64,000 bases of DNA from Paenibacillus tianmuensis. GTDB lineage: Bacteria > Bacillota > Bacilli > Paenibacillales > NBRC-103111. The number at the start of each line of letters is the position of its first letter. Within the stretch, counting starts at the first letter, position 1. Made by a program: the position numbers and the translations under genes. Under the pieces are notes generated by a model. That model was not told the origin of the DNA and did not search any database. It saw only the letters and a program-made list of their open reading frames with translations. Location of the stretch: assembly GCF_900100345.1 (NCBI RefSeq), contig NZ_FMTT01000022.1:22003-86002 (forward strand), in the 5' to 3' direction. Shown piece after piece: positions 7,140-15,686 of this stretch.

Positions 7140-9200
7140 TTATCTGCGTGATGACCGCATCAGCCATAGAAAATAAGGCGCTCCGAGGAGCGAGACGATC
7201 AGACCCGACGGAATTTCTTTGGGCGGCAGCAGATTGCGGCCGACAATATCGGCCAATACGAGCAGGACGGCCCCGAGCAGCGCAGCGAGCGGCAAGAGCC
7301 GACGATGATTGTGCCCGATTAGAAGGCGCGCCGCATGAGGGGCAATCAGCCCCACGAAGCCAATTGTGCCTACGATCGATACGGCCGCTGCCGCAAGCGC
7401 GACGCCGATCGCCGCCGCTCTCAGCCGCGTCTGCTCGACGTTGACTCCAAGGCCCACCGCGCCCTCCTGACCGAAGGCCAAAATGTCGACTCTCCGCCCG
7501 ATCAGCCATGCCAGCGGTAGCAGCAGCACAGGCCATACTATGAGCTGCGCCAGCTCCTCCCAGCCGCGCGCGTACGTGCTGCCGGAAATCCAGACTAACC
7601 CCACGGCCACGTTCATTTTGGACTGGACCACGATGAGCTGAATGACGGCCGAGCCGCACGCGGACACCGCGATTCCGACGAGCGCCAGCACCGCCGGCTG
7701 CAGGCCCGTTTTGCGGGCGATGAGATAGACGATCAGCGCCGCGGCGATCGCTCCGGCGAAGGAGGCAAACGGCAGCAGCGCGATTGGCAGCCCCGGCCAA
7801 ACGAGCAGCAGAAGCAGCGCGCCAACACCGGCCCCCGCCGAAACGCCGACGATGGACGGATCGGCCATCGGATTGCGCACGACTCCCTGCAGCAGCAGGC
7901 CGCTGACCGCAAGCGCCGCGCCGGCGCAGGCCGCGACGAGCATCCGGGGCAGCCGCTGGTCGAGCACAATCGAGCGGGCCAGTTCGGGACCTTCGCCTTG
8001 AATCGCCGCCAGCACGTCTTGCAGCGGGACTTTCACATCGCCGAAGATCATGCCCAGGATCGTGACCGCAACGAGCAGCACCCCGAATATACCGAGAAGC
8101 GCCCGGTACGAGAGGAAGCGGGCCGTCGTGCCAAGCGACGTGGCGGACGGCTTCGGCACCTCGCGGTGCTTTTTCGCCGCCCGGTAGGACAAATAGGCGA
8201 GGCAAGGCCCCCCGATGAGTGCCGTCACGGCGCCTACCGGAAGCTCGCCGTACGAATCGTTGTTGGCAAGCCGGCTGCCGACGTCGGCAGCCACCAAAAT
8301 GACGGCCCCCCATAAGAAGGAGGCCGGCAGGAGCAGTTTGTGGCTGCGCACCCCGATCAAGCGGACCAGATGCGGCGCGAGCAGCCCGACAAAGCCGATC
8401 GGACCGACGATACTGACGATTACCGCGGCAAGCAGCAGCGCCAGAATCAAACTGATCAGCCGGATTCGGCCCACATGCTGACCGAGCGACTGCGCCGTCT
8501 CCTCGTTGAGCAGCAGCAAGTCGAGTGAACGGGAGAGAATCAGAGCCAGCGCGGCGGCAGCCGCAACCCATGGCCAAGCGGCGCTAACGCCGCTCCAGTC
8601 GTTCTGCACGAGCGTGCCGCTGCCCCACAGAAACAGGCCGCTCGTTTGTTCTTCGAACATTAACTGCAGCGCGCCGGTCATTGCGGACACGGCCATCGAT
8701 ACGATCATTCCGGCCAACGTCATGCGCAGCGGCGTCGCGCGCAGTCCCCCGGCCAGCGAATAAGCCAGCAGCGCCGCAAAGATGGCGCCGCCGAACGCCA
8801 CCAGCATCGGCGAGACGCCCATCCATGACGGGGCGAACACGGTGGTCGCCACGACGGCGAAATAGGCGCCTGCATTGATGCCGAGCGTACCGGCCGAAGC
8901 CAGCGGGTTGCGGGTAATCGTCTGCAGCAGCACGCCCGCGACCGCAAGCGCCCCGCCCGCAAGCATGCCGGCGATTACTCGCGGCAGCCGCAGTGTGCGT
9001 ACGATCTGGTGCTCGGCCGTATCCTGCGGAGCGAAGATCGCTTCAAGCACCATGCGGGGAGTCAAATCGGCGGCACCCTGCATCACATGGACGACCATAA
9101 GCAGGAGCAGCAGCGCCGCTCCCCCTCCGAACACGAGGATGGGCGGTGCCCATCCGCGCATAAAGAAAGCAGCGTTTACGCCGCTTCTTTCCGTTCTCAT
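7140..9200 (-). CDS. Ferric-siderophore ABC permease, two FecCD domains fused
   Basis: The 686-residue protein holds two tandem FecCD-type permease halves (about residues 15-340 and 355-686), each with the conserved TRNPLA/VRNPMA motif and the GxIGFVGLxAPHxxR coupling motif. This fused form is like E. coli FhuB (660 residues) and forms the whole membrane channel of an iron-siderophore importer. The ATG overlaps the stop of the binding-protein gene by four bases. No ATPase gene follows, so a shared ATPase encoded elsewhere (FhuC/YusV type) probably energises it. The Fur box before the operon places it under iron control. Confidence 0.92.
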   Translation of the reverse strand: MRTERSGVNAAFFMRGWAPPILVFGGGAALLLLLMVVHVMQGAADLTPRMVLEAIFAPQDTAEHQIVRTLRLPRVIAGMLAGGALAVAGVLLQTITRNPLASAGTLGINAGAYFAVVATTVFAPSWMGVSPMLVAFGGAIFAALLAYSLAGGLRATPLRMTLAGMIVSMAVSAMTGALQLMFEEQTSGLFLWGSGTLVQNDWSGVSAAWPWVAAAAALALILSRSLDLLLLNEETAQSLGQHVGRIRLISLILALLLAAVIVSIVGPIGFVGLLAPHLVRLIGVRSHKLLLPASFLWGAVILVAADVGSRLANNDSYGELPVGAVTALIGGPCLAYLSYRAAKKHREVPKPSATSLGTTARFLSYRALLGIFGVLLVAVTILGMIFGDVKVPLQDVLAAIQGEGPELARSIVLDQRLPRMLVAACAGAALAVSGLLLQGVVRNPMADPSIVGVSAGAGVGALLLLLVWPGLPIALLPFASFAGAIAAALIVYLIARKTGLQPAVLALVGIAVSACGSAVIQLIVVQSKMNVAVGLVWISGSTYARGWEELAQLIVWPVLLLPLAWLIGRRVDILAFGQEGAVGLGVNVEQTRLRAAAIGVALAAAAVSIVGTIGFVGLIAPHAARLLIGHNHRRLLPLAALLGAVLLVLADIVGRNLLPPKEIPSGLIVSLLGAPYFLWLMRSSRR

Positions 9201-10234
9201 TTGGTCATCGCCGCCGTCGCTTTTTCAGCGATCAATTGTGCCGACAGCGGTCCGCCGAACAGCCACGTATCGCCACCCATCGCGTATATCCGATTTTCCT
9301 TAACGAAATCGAGGTTTTTCCATACCGGATTTTCCTTCAACTGGTTGGCGAAAATGTTATCGTTATCCTGCACGATGTAGAAGAAATTCGCTTTCTTCAT
9401 GGCAAGCAGCGGCTCGACGCCCCCTTCTTCAAAGGTCTGGACGTAGCCCTTCGGCTTGAACGCGTTTTTCAGCCCCAGCTTGATCAGCACCTTGGCCGAC
9501 ATCGCGTTATCCGACATGATGCGCATCGTCGGCGCTTTTTTCATCGAGAAAGCTTGCACAAGGATGAATTCGGAGTCCACTTTGCCCGCTTTTTTCACTT
9601 TTTCAGCCAATCCGGCAATCGCGGCGTCAACTTCCTTCAGCACTTTTTCCCCTTCGTCCTTCTTGCTCAGCGCGTCCGCGACAATTCGGAAATTTTTCTC
9701 CATTATCGCGTATGCATCCGGCTCCTTTTCCGTGTTCGGATAGAACACGATGGTCGGAGCAATCGCTTTTAATTTATCGTAGAAAGCTTCGACGCGGTTG
9801 GTCGCGATGATCAAATCCGGCTTCAGCGCGGAGATTTGCTCCAAGCTCGGCTCTGACCGGCTGCCGAGATCCTTCACGTCCGGGGACAGCTCGTGCTTCA
9901 CCTTCACCCATTTCTTGTAGTCTGCGAGATCGGCAATGCCTACCGGCTGTACGCCCAGCGCCAGCACATCCTCGACAACCGACCATTCGAGGGCGACAAT
10001 GCGCTGCGGCGTACCTTTGATCTCTGTTGTACCAATCAGATGTTTGATGGTCCGAACCGCCGGGTCTTGCGATTTGGCCTGTTCTTGCGTCGAAGCTTGC
10101 TCCGGCTTCTTAGCGTCGGTGCCGGAAGCGGCTTTCGGAGCGGAGGAAGTATTGGGATTCGCCGTTCCGCAACCGGCGATGAATAGCATGGCGCAGCAAA
10201 AAACTAATAGAACATAATGCATGGATCGTGACAT
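9197..10234 (-). CDS. Siderophore-binding lipoprotein
   Basis: The start is the ATG at 10234 after AGGGGGC; the upstream frame extension would spoil the signal peptide. The lipobox FIAGC puts the lipidated cysteine at residue 22. The mature part is a class III periplasmic-binding fold of the FhuD/FecB family, with the typical PQRIVALEW start of the first lobe and SLEQISALKPDLII. At 345 residues it is normal length. It captures ferric siderophore outside the membrane and hands it to the fused permease encoded next. Ser/Thr/Ala-rich linker follows the cysteine. Confidence 0.9.
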   Translation of the reverse strand: MSRSMHYVLLVFCCAMLFIAGCGTANPNTSSAPKAASGTDAKKPEQASTQEQAKSQDPAVRTIKHLIGTTEIKGTPQRIVALEWSVVEDVLALGVQPVGIADLADYKKWVKVKHELSPDVKDLGSRSEPSLEQISALKPDLIIATNRVEAFYDKLKAIAPTIVFYPNTEKEPDAYAIMEKNFRIVADALSKKDEGEKVLKEVDAAIAGLAEKVKKAGKVDSEFILVQAFSMKKAPTMRIMSDNAMSAKVLIKLGLKNAFKPKGYVQTFEEGGVEPLLAMKKANFFYIVQDNDNIFANQLKENPVWKNLDFVKENRIYAMGGDTWLFGGPLSAQLIAEKATAAMTK

Positions 10235-10263
10235 GATGCAGCCCCCTAAGTATGTACATTTGT

Positions 10264-10284
10264 TGATAATAATTATCATTATCA
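10264..10284 (-). promoter_or_regulatory. Fur box
   Basis: TGATAAT-A-ATTATCA is a perfect 7-1-7 Fur site at 10264-10278 and the repeat continues with TTATCA to 10284. It is 30 bases upstream of the siderophore-binding protein start. Confidence 0.9.
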
Positions 10285-10566
10285 GTTAATAGTTTAAAAT
10301 GGGTTCCTGCATCTGTCAATCCCAAGTTGTTTGGAATGGATTGGGAGATGCCAAGCTGGGCGATATGGGGCTGGTACGAGGGGCCCGATGGCTTTATGCA
10401 GCGAAAAATAAAAAAGACGGCAACCCTTTGGCGCAGCATGCGCACAACTAGTCGCCGTATTGCAGCGTCGCCTCCCTCTACTTATGGGAAGACGGCAACC
10501 GCGAGTATGTCGATTCGGTCGAGGGCTCGTCTCGGGCTAAGCTGCTTTTCCCGTCGAACCGTCGGT
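10285..10566. other. Intergenic region without identified gene
   Basis: Between the Fur box and bshB2. One short plus-strand frame shows broken protein-like stretches but no start, ribosome-binding site or recognisable family; it may be an old gene remnant. Confidence 0.3.
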
Positions 10567-11265
10567 TCAGAGCAAATCGTCGAATAGGCTTGTCTCGGTT
10601 TTGGAAGGCCAGCGCTGTCCCCGTTCCCAGTTCAAGACAAAGGATTCGTAGCGCCGGTTCTCCGGGAAAACGTCCAAATTGCCGAAATACCTCTCGATCG
10701 CGAGAAGCTGGGACGTATGGGCGCGCAGCGCTTCCGCTTTGATGCTCCAGGCTTGTTCCGTATCGATGACGAGCGTCGGTTCATAGCCTTTCTCGGTCAG
10801 CGTCTTCGACCGAATGTAGTACAGCTTCTGGACCGAAGGGCACCGCCCGCTCTGTACGGCTGCTGTCGCAAACCGCGAAATCGCCATATGATCGGGATGA
10901 AAGTTGCCGCCGTCCTCCGGGAACGTCACGACAATTTTCAAGCGGTGTTTGTTGATGAAGTGGATGACCGCCTCCAGAAAGAGCGTCTCGTCGACCATGT
11001 CCAATTTTCCGTCGGGGAAGCCCAGATGCTCAACTTCCGCAATGCCCAGGACCACGGCGGCTTTCTCCATTTCCTTGACCCGGATCGCGGCAAGCTCCTC
11101 CTTCGTCGCTTGCGCCGCGTAGCCGTTCTTTTGTCCCGCTTCGCCCTTGGTCGCCAGCAGCAGAACGGGCGCATGTCCTTCATCCGCCAGCTGCCGGATC
11201 AGGCACGCGCTTAAGAAGGTTTCATCATCCGGGTGCGCGTATAAAAATCCGATCGGTTCTCCCAT
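10567..11265 (-). CDS. bshB2: PIG-L family deacetylase, BshB2-like
   Basis: The 232-residue protein has the zinc-binding AHPDDE motif at residues 10-15 and the second ligand motif FHPDH. Length and the start MGEPIGFLYAHPDDE match BshB2/YojG, a deacetylase of bacillithiol biosynthesis that removes acetyl from GlcNAc-malate; a related role as bacillithiol-conjugate amidase is possible for this family. It is a monocistronic gene. Calling it BshB2 rather than BshB1 or Bca rests on remembered sequence pattern. Confidence 0.8.
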   Translation of the reverse strand: MGEPIGFLYAHPDDETFLSACLIRQLADEGHAPVLLLATKGEAGQKNGYAAQATKEELAAIRVKEMEKAAVVLGIAEVEHLGFPDGKLDMVDETLFLEAVIHFINKHRLKIVVTFPEDGGNFHPDHMAISRFATAAVQSGRCPSVQKLYYIRSKTLTEKGYEPTLVIDTEQAWSIKAEALRAHTSQLLAIERYFGNLDVFPENRRYESFVLNWERGQRWPSKTETSLFDDLL

Positions 11266-11353
11266 CGTCAGACGCCTCCTTTTTTAGACCCATTATAGCT
11301 TAGACTCCGGTTCAACACTTGGTTGATGGGTGGTCAATTGATTGGCGTAAGAA

Positions 11354-12214
11354 TTATTGAATCGGCTTGAGCGATTCGATTTCTCTTTCGGATAGTCCGC
11401 TTACTTGGGCGATGACGGAAACTTCAATGCCCACAGAGAGCATGTTTTTGGCAATTTCAATGGCTTTTGCATGTTCTCCTTCTGCTCGACCTTTCTTAAG
11501 CCCTTTCTCCATAGCCCATTCGATCATGGAAGCTTCATCATGCAAATACTTCTGCCGTTCCTCATACAGTCGGCGTGCTTCCCGATCCTGGCTTAGAAAT
11601 TCCAGCGTATCCATCGCTTTCTTCAACGTCGGTTCATTCATCTTCAGCACCTCCCAGTTCGATTTGTCGGCACCCTTCAGAAACAGCAGCCAGTTGATCA
11701 AACCGCCTTCTACCGGAATCGCTTGATCGTCCAGCTTGGATAGCTCCATGAAGTGGACTTCGATGTCGTCGCTCAGTTCCAGACCCGTATGATCTTCCCT
11801 CAGATGGAACACATTATGGTAACGGTCGTTGGCAATAAACGAGTAGTTCAAGATATTAATCGTCACGCATTTCTTCAGTTCCTTGTAGGTCTGTCCTTCC
11901 TGCAACTGGCTGGAGTAGCGCTTGCTCCAATAGTACAGCGTCCGTTTCTCGATTTCGTATTTATTGAAAAGCTGCATCTCGATATTGATTAATTTACCTT
12001 CGACGGTCTTCGCCCAAATATCAAAAATGGACTGCTTATCGAGCGGTGCATCTTTGTCAGTGTACGGATTGAGCAGCACAATTTCGGTCAGCGGCGGCTC
12101 GCCGGATTCGGCAAATGTACGATTCAAGAACGCAAGCAGCACATCTTTATTGTCTTCACTGCCAAAGATTCGTTTGAACACGAAATCATTCCGGGGGTCA
12201 AGAAGCTCTTGCAT
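11354..12214 (-). CDS. Rpn family PD-(D/E)XK nuclease/putative transposase
   Basis: The start is the ATG at 12214 that gives MQELLDPRNDFVFKRIFG, the classical N-terminus of this family; the longer frame is an extension. Residues 60-130 contain the nuclease core, with IEMQL providing the catalytic E-x-Q pair after an upstream Asp. The C-terminus has the KGLKKGRAEGE helix usual in such proteins, then a short HTH-like end. The 286-residue length is typical. Rpn proteins promote recA-independent recombination, and some act in phage defence. Directly upstream lies a decayed phage integrase, so the gene sits in an old mobile segment. Confidence 0.88.
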   Translation of the reverse strand: MQELLDPRNDFVFKRIFGSEDNKDVLLAFLNRTFAESGEPPLTEIVLLNPYTDKDAPLDKQSIFDIWAKTVEGKLINIEMQLFNKYEIEKRTLYYWSKRYSSQLQEGQTYKELKKCVTINILNYSFIANDRYHNVFHLREDHTGLELSDDIEVHFMELSKLDDQAIPVEGGLINWLLFLKGADKSNWEVLKMNEPTLKKAMDTLEFLSQDREARRLYEERQKYLHDEASMIEWAMEKGLKKGRAEGEHAKAIEIAKNMLSVGIEVSVIAQVSGLSEREIESLKPIQ

Positions 12215-12251
12215 CTGACAATCAACTCCATTTCTTCTTATTATACCATGC

Positions 12252-12520
12252 TTAGGTATCATTATTGTAGGTGCTTAACCACAGGTACAGGTCAAGGATG
12301 ATCTCCGAAAAGCATACTCCCATATTACTGAGCCGTTTCTTTATGAACGGATGGAAGGACATAATTGTTCGGACACTTGTCTTTGTTTTGGTGTCTTAGA
12401 GTTTGACGGTCGAAAAAAACGCCTTGCTCAAAGTCAATGTCTTTTCACCACAGTCCAAGAATTTCAGATTGTCTCATTCCGGTCGTTAAGGCCAGCAAAA
12501 ATGCAAGATGAAGTTCAGCT
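12252..12520 (-). pseudogene. Tyrosine recombinase (phage integrase) fragment
   Basis: The minus strand encodes LALTTGMRQSEILGLW, the catalytic-Arg box of tyrosine recombinases, then a TGA stop, then KDIDFEQGV, all in one frame; after a frameshift TKTKTSVRTIM continues the usual DIDF...PKTxxSxRxI order in another frame, ending at a TAA at 12252. Only the middle of the catalytic domain remains. The His-x-x-Arg and Tyr parts are absent. Inactive relic of a prophage or integrative element. Confidence 0.7.
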
Positions 12521-12642
12521 TTTCACGATTTTACGGATATCTTGAGTGGACCGCTCGGGTCTTAGCTTTAGCGCCTTACTCCCCAGCCATTCCCATTCAA
12601 GCATGGACTTGCTGTAACCCTAGGCTCCATCTTTATAAATTC

Positions 12643-12673
12643 AAAAGAGCAACCGACATTTGGTTGCTCTTTT
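12643..12673. terminator. Terminator, bidirectional
   Basis: AAAAGAGCAACC and GGTTGCTCTTTT pair perfectly around GACATTT; A- and T-runs on both sides. It can end the oxidoreductase transcript coming from the right. Confidence 0.85.
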
Positions 12674-12757
12674 GTCATGGTCTCTGATAGACGAATTCGT
12701 TATAGAATAACTGTTCACTCCATGACTTAATGGTGTTCATAATTCTATTGGTGAACT

Positions 12758-13714
12758 CTACGTTGATAATGGAGAGGTTTGAAAGAGCTCCAACACAATT
12801 TTGCCTCGGGTGTGTTTTGTCTCACTCAAACGATGCGCTTCGGCTGCTTGTGCAAAAGGGAAAATATGTTCTACGACTGGCTTAAGTTTGCCATACTTAT
12901 AAAATAAGCTGATTTCCTCCAGCATTTTACCGTTCGATTCGGTTTCAGGAATAAAATGAGTGTGGATTTGCAGTTTTGCTGCTTTATCTTTGTTTGGCCG
13001 TTCAACGATTGAGAGCAGCTTGCCTCCTTTTTTGACGAGATCATAGCTGCGGTCAAGTGCATCTCCGCCAATCGTGTCCAATAATATATCTACACTTGAA
13101 ATAACGGTCGAAAAATCATGTTCCCGATAGTCAATCACTTCATCGGCCCCTAATTCCTTCAGGAAGGTTTGGTTTTGTTTGCTGGCTGTAGTAATGACAT
13201 AAGCGTCCATTGATTTGGCTAGTTGAACGGCAAAACTGCCAACTCCCCCAGCTCCTCCTTGAATGAAGACGCGATCACCAGGTTTGATCCCTCCCCCATG
13301 AACCATCATGATTTGCCAAGCAGCAAGACCAACTACAGGAACAGAAGCTGCCTCAACAAAGCTGAGCGAATCAGGTTTTCGCGCCAAATCATTCTCGTTG
13401 AATTTGACAAACTCTGCATAGCCACCAAGTTGGGCAAGATTTTTAAAACCGTAAACAGCGTCTCCTACTTTGTATTTCTTTACACCAGGACCAACTTTCA
13501 CTACAACACCGGCAACATCACAGCCAATGATAAGGGGGAATGCATAAGGATAGATGCGCTGTAGATGGCCCTCGCGAATTTTCCAATCAACCGGGTTTAC
13601 TCCGGCAGCATAAACGTTAACCAGCACCTCTCCGTCATGAATCGAAGGCAATGGAACATCCTCCAAACGAAACTGATCAGCTTCACCATATTGCTCAATA
13701 ATCATGGCCTTCAT
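12758..13714 (-). CDS. Zinc-independent MDR oxidoreductase (quinone reductase-like)
   Basis: The 318-residue protein has the medium-chain dehydrogenase layout: GroES-like N-terminal half with AAGVNPVDWKIREG, Rossmann half with the NADPH motif GGAGGVGSFAVQLAK near residue 150, and no structural-zinc cysteines. Such enzymes reduce quinones, enones or aldehydes with NADPH. It is divergent from an HxlR regulator, a common pairing in which the regulator responds to electrophilic or redox stress; the intergenic inverted repeat is a likely shared operator. Substrate not deducible. Confidence 0.88.
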   Translation of the reverse strand: MKAMIIEQYGEADQFRLEDVPLPSIHDGEVLVNVYAAGVNPVDWKIREGHLQRIYPYAFPLIIGCDVAGVVVKVGPGVKKYKVGDAVYGFKNLAQLGGYAEFVKFNENDLARKPDSLSFVEAASVPVVGLAAWQIMMVHGGGIKPGDRVFIQGGAGGVGSFAVQLAKSMDAYVITTASKQNQTFLKELGADEVIDYREHDFSTVISSVDILLDTIGGDALDRSYDLVKKGGKLLSIVERPNKDKAAKLQIHTHFIPETESNGKMLEEISLFYKYGKLKPVVEHIFPFAQAAEAHRLSETKHTRGKIVLELFQTSPLST

Positions 13715-13794
13715 TTCAGCTATCCATCTCCTGCTTTAGGGTTTTGTTCTTCCATTGACAATCTAGCAGATTTTTCTGGACGCGAGTAGAAGGC

Positions 13795-13823
13795 ACTTTC
13801 AAGTAACTGGGTGATTTGAAAGT
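13795..13823. promoter_or_regulatory. Candidate HxlR operator
   Basis: ACTTTCAA and TTGAAAGT form 8-bp arms 13 bases apart, overlapping direct AAGTAAC repeats. It lies in the divergent gap; a TATAAT box for the HxlR gene is at 13843-13848. Confidence 0.55.
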
Positions 13824-13882
13824 AACCGTTTCGCCGATATGTTATAATTTTTTGCAGTATAAATAAAAGCGAGGGGACTCTT

Positions 13883-14227
13883 ATGCCGGAAAACTTCAAA
13901 CAAAAGCAGATTGATATTGCGCTGTGTGCGGTATTTAAAAAATGGAAACCCGCGATTCTTTGCCGACTGAATCAGCAAGGTGCGATTCGATTTACGGAGC
14001 TTCTAAGATCCATCCCATTAACGACAAATCAACCTATCACCAAAAAAGTATTGATACAACAATTGCGTGAGCTGGAAGAACACGGGTTGATCGAGCGCAA
14101 GATTTTTCCCGAAGTTCCACCAAGAGTAGAATACAATCTGACCGATTACGGAAAATCAACACAAGTAGTCATTGAAGAAATGATCAAGTGGGGGGAGTCA
14201 TTTGGGGAGAATAGTCAACAGATATAA
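13883..14227 (+). CDS. HxlR family transcriptional regulator
   Basis: The 114-residue protein is one winged helix-turn-helix domain of the HxlR type: KKWKPAILCRL near residue 20, RFTELLRSIP, then KVLIQQLRELEEHGLIERKIFPEVPPRVEYNLTDYG. It follows GCGAGGGGA. HxlR proteins bind as dimers and often sense formaldehyde, quinones or diamide through a cysteine; here C12 and C24 could serve. It should control the divergent oxidoreductase gene and itself. Confidence 0.92.
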   Translation: MPENFKQKQIDIALCAVFKKWKPAILCRLNQQGAIRFTELLRSIPLTTNQPITKKVLIQQLRELEEHGLIERKIFPEVPPRVEYNLTDYGKSTQVVIEEMIKWGESFGENSQQI

Positions 14228-14419
14228 GTAGACTTCTAACGACTTGCGGGCTTTCGTTGCGGGAAAGCTTCAGTTATCCACGACATTCAAGCCTCCATAG
14301 AACTCGCGGCGCAGTTCCTCCGAGTGACTTCATCATTTGATCATACTGCTGCCAAATCAGCTCCCAACTGATCGGACAAGAAAAATCTTAACCATACTTC
14401 AAAATTTATTTGTAAACTA

Positions 14420-14739
14420 ACCGATGCTGTTCTCGCGAGCGATGCGGGCCGTCGCTTCGATATCCGCTCCGAGGACGCGGGATTTGAACACGCTCAACGC
14501 GTGGAACGCAAACGATCTGAGCGGTCTGCTGCAAGGGAAGCTCGATCTAGGCGGGTGGGCATCTTCGACACTCGTACGGCGGAACGACAACGGCCGGGAC
14601 GCTGGCCAAAGACAGCCGGTTCAAGGCAGGCGTAAGTCTGGTGGGCGGATTCTGAGGAAGCGTGGCCCGGACCGGGCTGAAGCACCCTTTTATGTAGATG
14701 ATGACTTCCGATACGGCGGATATGATCCGCGGGCAATAA
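14420..14739 (+). pseudogene. Alpha/beta hydrolase (PAF-acetylhydrolase-like) fragment
   Basis: Pieces in different frames of the plus strand line up as one protein: DAVLASDAGRRFDIRSEDAG, then LNTLNAWNANDLSGLLQGKLDLG, then HSYGGTTTAGTLAKDSRFKAGVSL, followed by two in-frame stops and SVARTGLKHPFM. The HSYGG is the nucleophile-elbow motif. N-terminal and catalytic-His parts are gone. A dead gene with at least two frameshifts and two stops. Confidence 0.65.
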
Positions 14740-14772
14740 AAAATATACGGGCTATCCCGGAGGATCGCCCGT
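14737..14772 (-). terminator. Terminator of the importer operon
   Basis: On the minus strand ACGGGCGATCC-TCC-GGGATAGCCCGT with one mismatch, followed by TATATTTTTT, ten bases after the phosphatase stop. Confidence 0.8.
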
Positions 14773-14782
14773 CTTCTATGTG

Positions 14783-15646
14783 CTATTCAACGTCAAAGCG
14801 AATCAAGACCGCCGTTTTGTCGTCGGATACTTTGAACCGCGGATATTTGCGGCATTCCTTATCCTCCGCCTCCAAATCTAGCAGCCACTTCGCATAGCCT
14901 TCCAGCGACATTTCCTCGATGAGGGTGACAAGCTCGCTGATGCCGTCGGTTGGCGGCTGAGCACTCGTCTTCGGAGGGAACAGCCCATCGCTCACGATCA
15001 GAATCGATTGCAGCTGGATGCGGTTGATCCGCCCGTATTCGATGAAATCGTTCGCCTCGGGCTGCCCACTAAGCACGGAGTAGCCGCCTAACGTATTCAT
15101 CCGTGATTTATTGCCGCGGATGTGCGGCTTCACGAGCTCCCACAGCTCTTCCCGCGTCTGGACGCCGGTGCGGAGGGCTTCCTCCCATATCTTCTTGGAC
15201 TCGCAATCGATGTGCGCGACTTGGTCGCGGGACACGGTGCGGATCGTTCCGTCGGCATAAGTGGCGGCGATCATGCAATCGCCCACCTGCGCGTAGTCGA
15301 TATAACGGTCGTGAATCCGGACAACCGCCAACGCGCTGGTCCACAGCGCCGCCAGATCGGTCAAATCGATTCCCGCTTCCTTCATCTTTTCCCTCAGACG
15401 GACATTCGCTTGAACGACCGCTTCCTTCAAATCGATGCCTGCCAAGTCTTCCGCCTGCAGCGATTCCAGATACTGCTGAATCGTCCGGGAAGCCAAATAT
15501 CCCCCAGTTTCCCCGTTAGGGCCGCGGAACGGATGCAGAGAGGTCGCTCCGTCAAGCACCCCGTACATCGATACGCCCGGATTAACGACCAGCGCGTCCT
15601 CGTTCCATTCGGCGGTTCCCTTCAGGGTTAACGTTTGTATGTTCAT
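14783..15646 (-). CDS. PP2C-like protein phosphatase
   Basis: The ATG at 15646 is used because GGAGGAG precedes it. The 287-residue protein shows PP2C metal-site motifs in order: WNEDALVV (residues 14-21), GVLDGATS, a VGDCMIA segment, VSDGLF and SDDKTAVL near the end. It should be a Mn/Mg-dependent Ser/Thr phosphatase, cytoplasmic, with no membrane part. Loops between motifs are unusual in length, so activity is not certain. It is the last gene downstream of an ABC importer and a second binding protein, and may control that system by dephosphorylation; no partner kinase is in the window. Confidence 0.8.
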   Translation of the reverse strand: MNIQTLTLKGTAEWNEDALVVNPGVSMYGVLDGATSLHPFRGPNGETGGYLASRTIQQYLESLQAEDLAGIDLKEAVVQANVRLREKMKEAGIDLTDLAALWTSALAVVRIHDRYIDYAQVGDCMIAATYADGTIRTVSRDQVAHIDCESKKIWEEALRTGVQTREELWELVKPHIRGNKSRMNTLGGYSVLSGQPEANDFIEYGRINRIQLQSILIVSDGLFPPKTSAQPPTDGISELVTLIEEMSLEGYAKWLLDLEAEDKECRKYPRFKVSDDKTAVLIRFDVE

Positions 15647-15686
15647 AGTCTCCTCCACCCGATCCTCTGCTTATAGTGGTAAGGCT

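Noticed and set aside
6790..8577. Minus-strand frame of 595 codons
   Set aside because: Most of it is an alternate frame inside the fused FecCD permease, with Arg/Ala/Gly-rich shadow composition. Only its last 44 codons, with their own ribosome-binding site, are kept as a small ORF.
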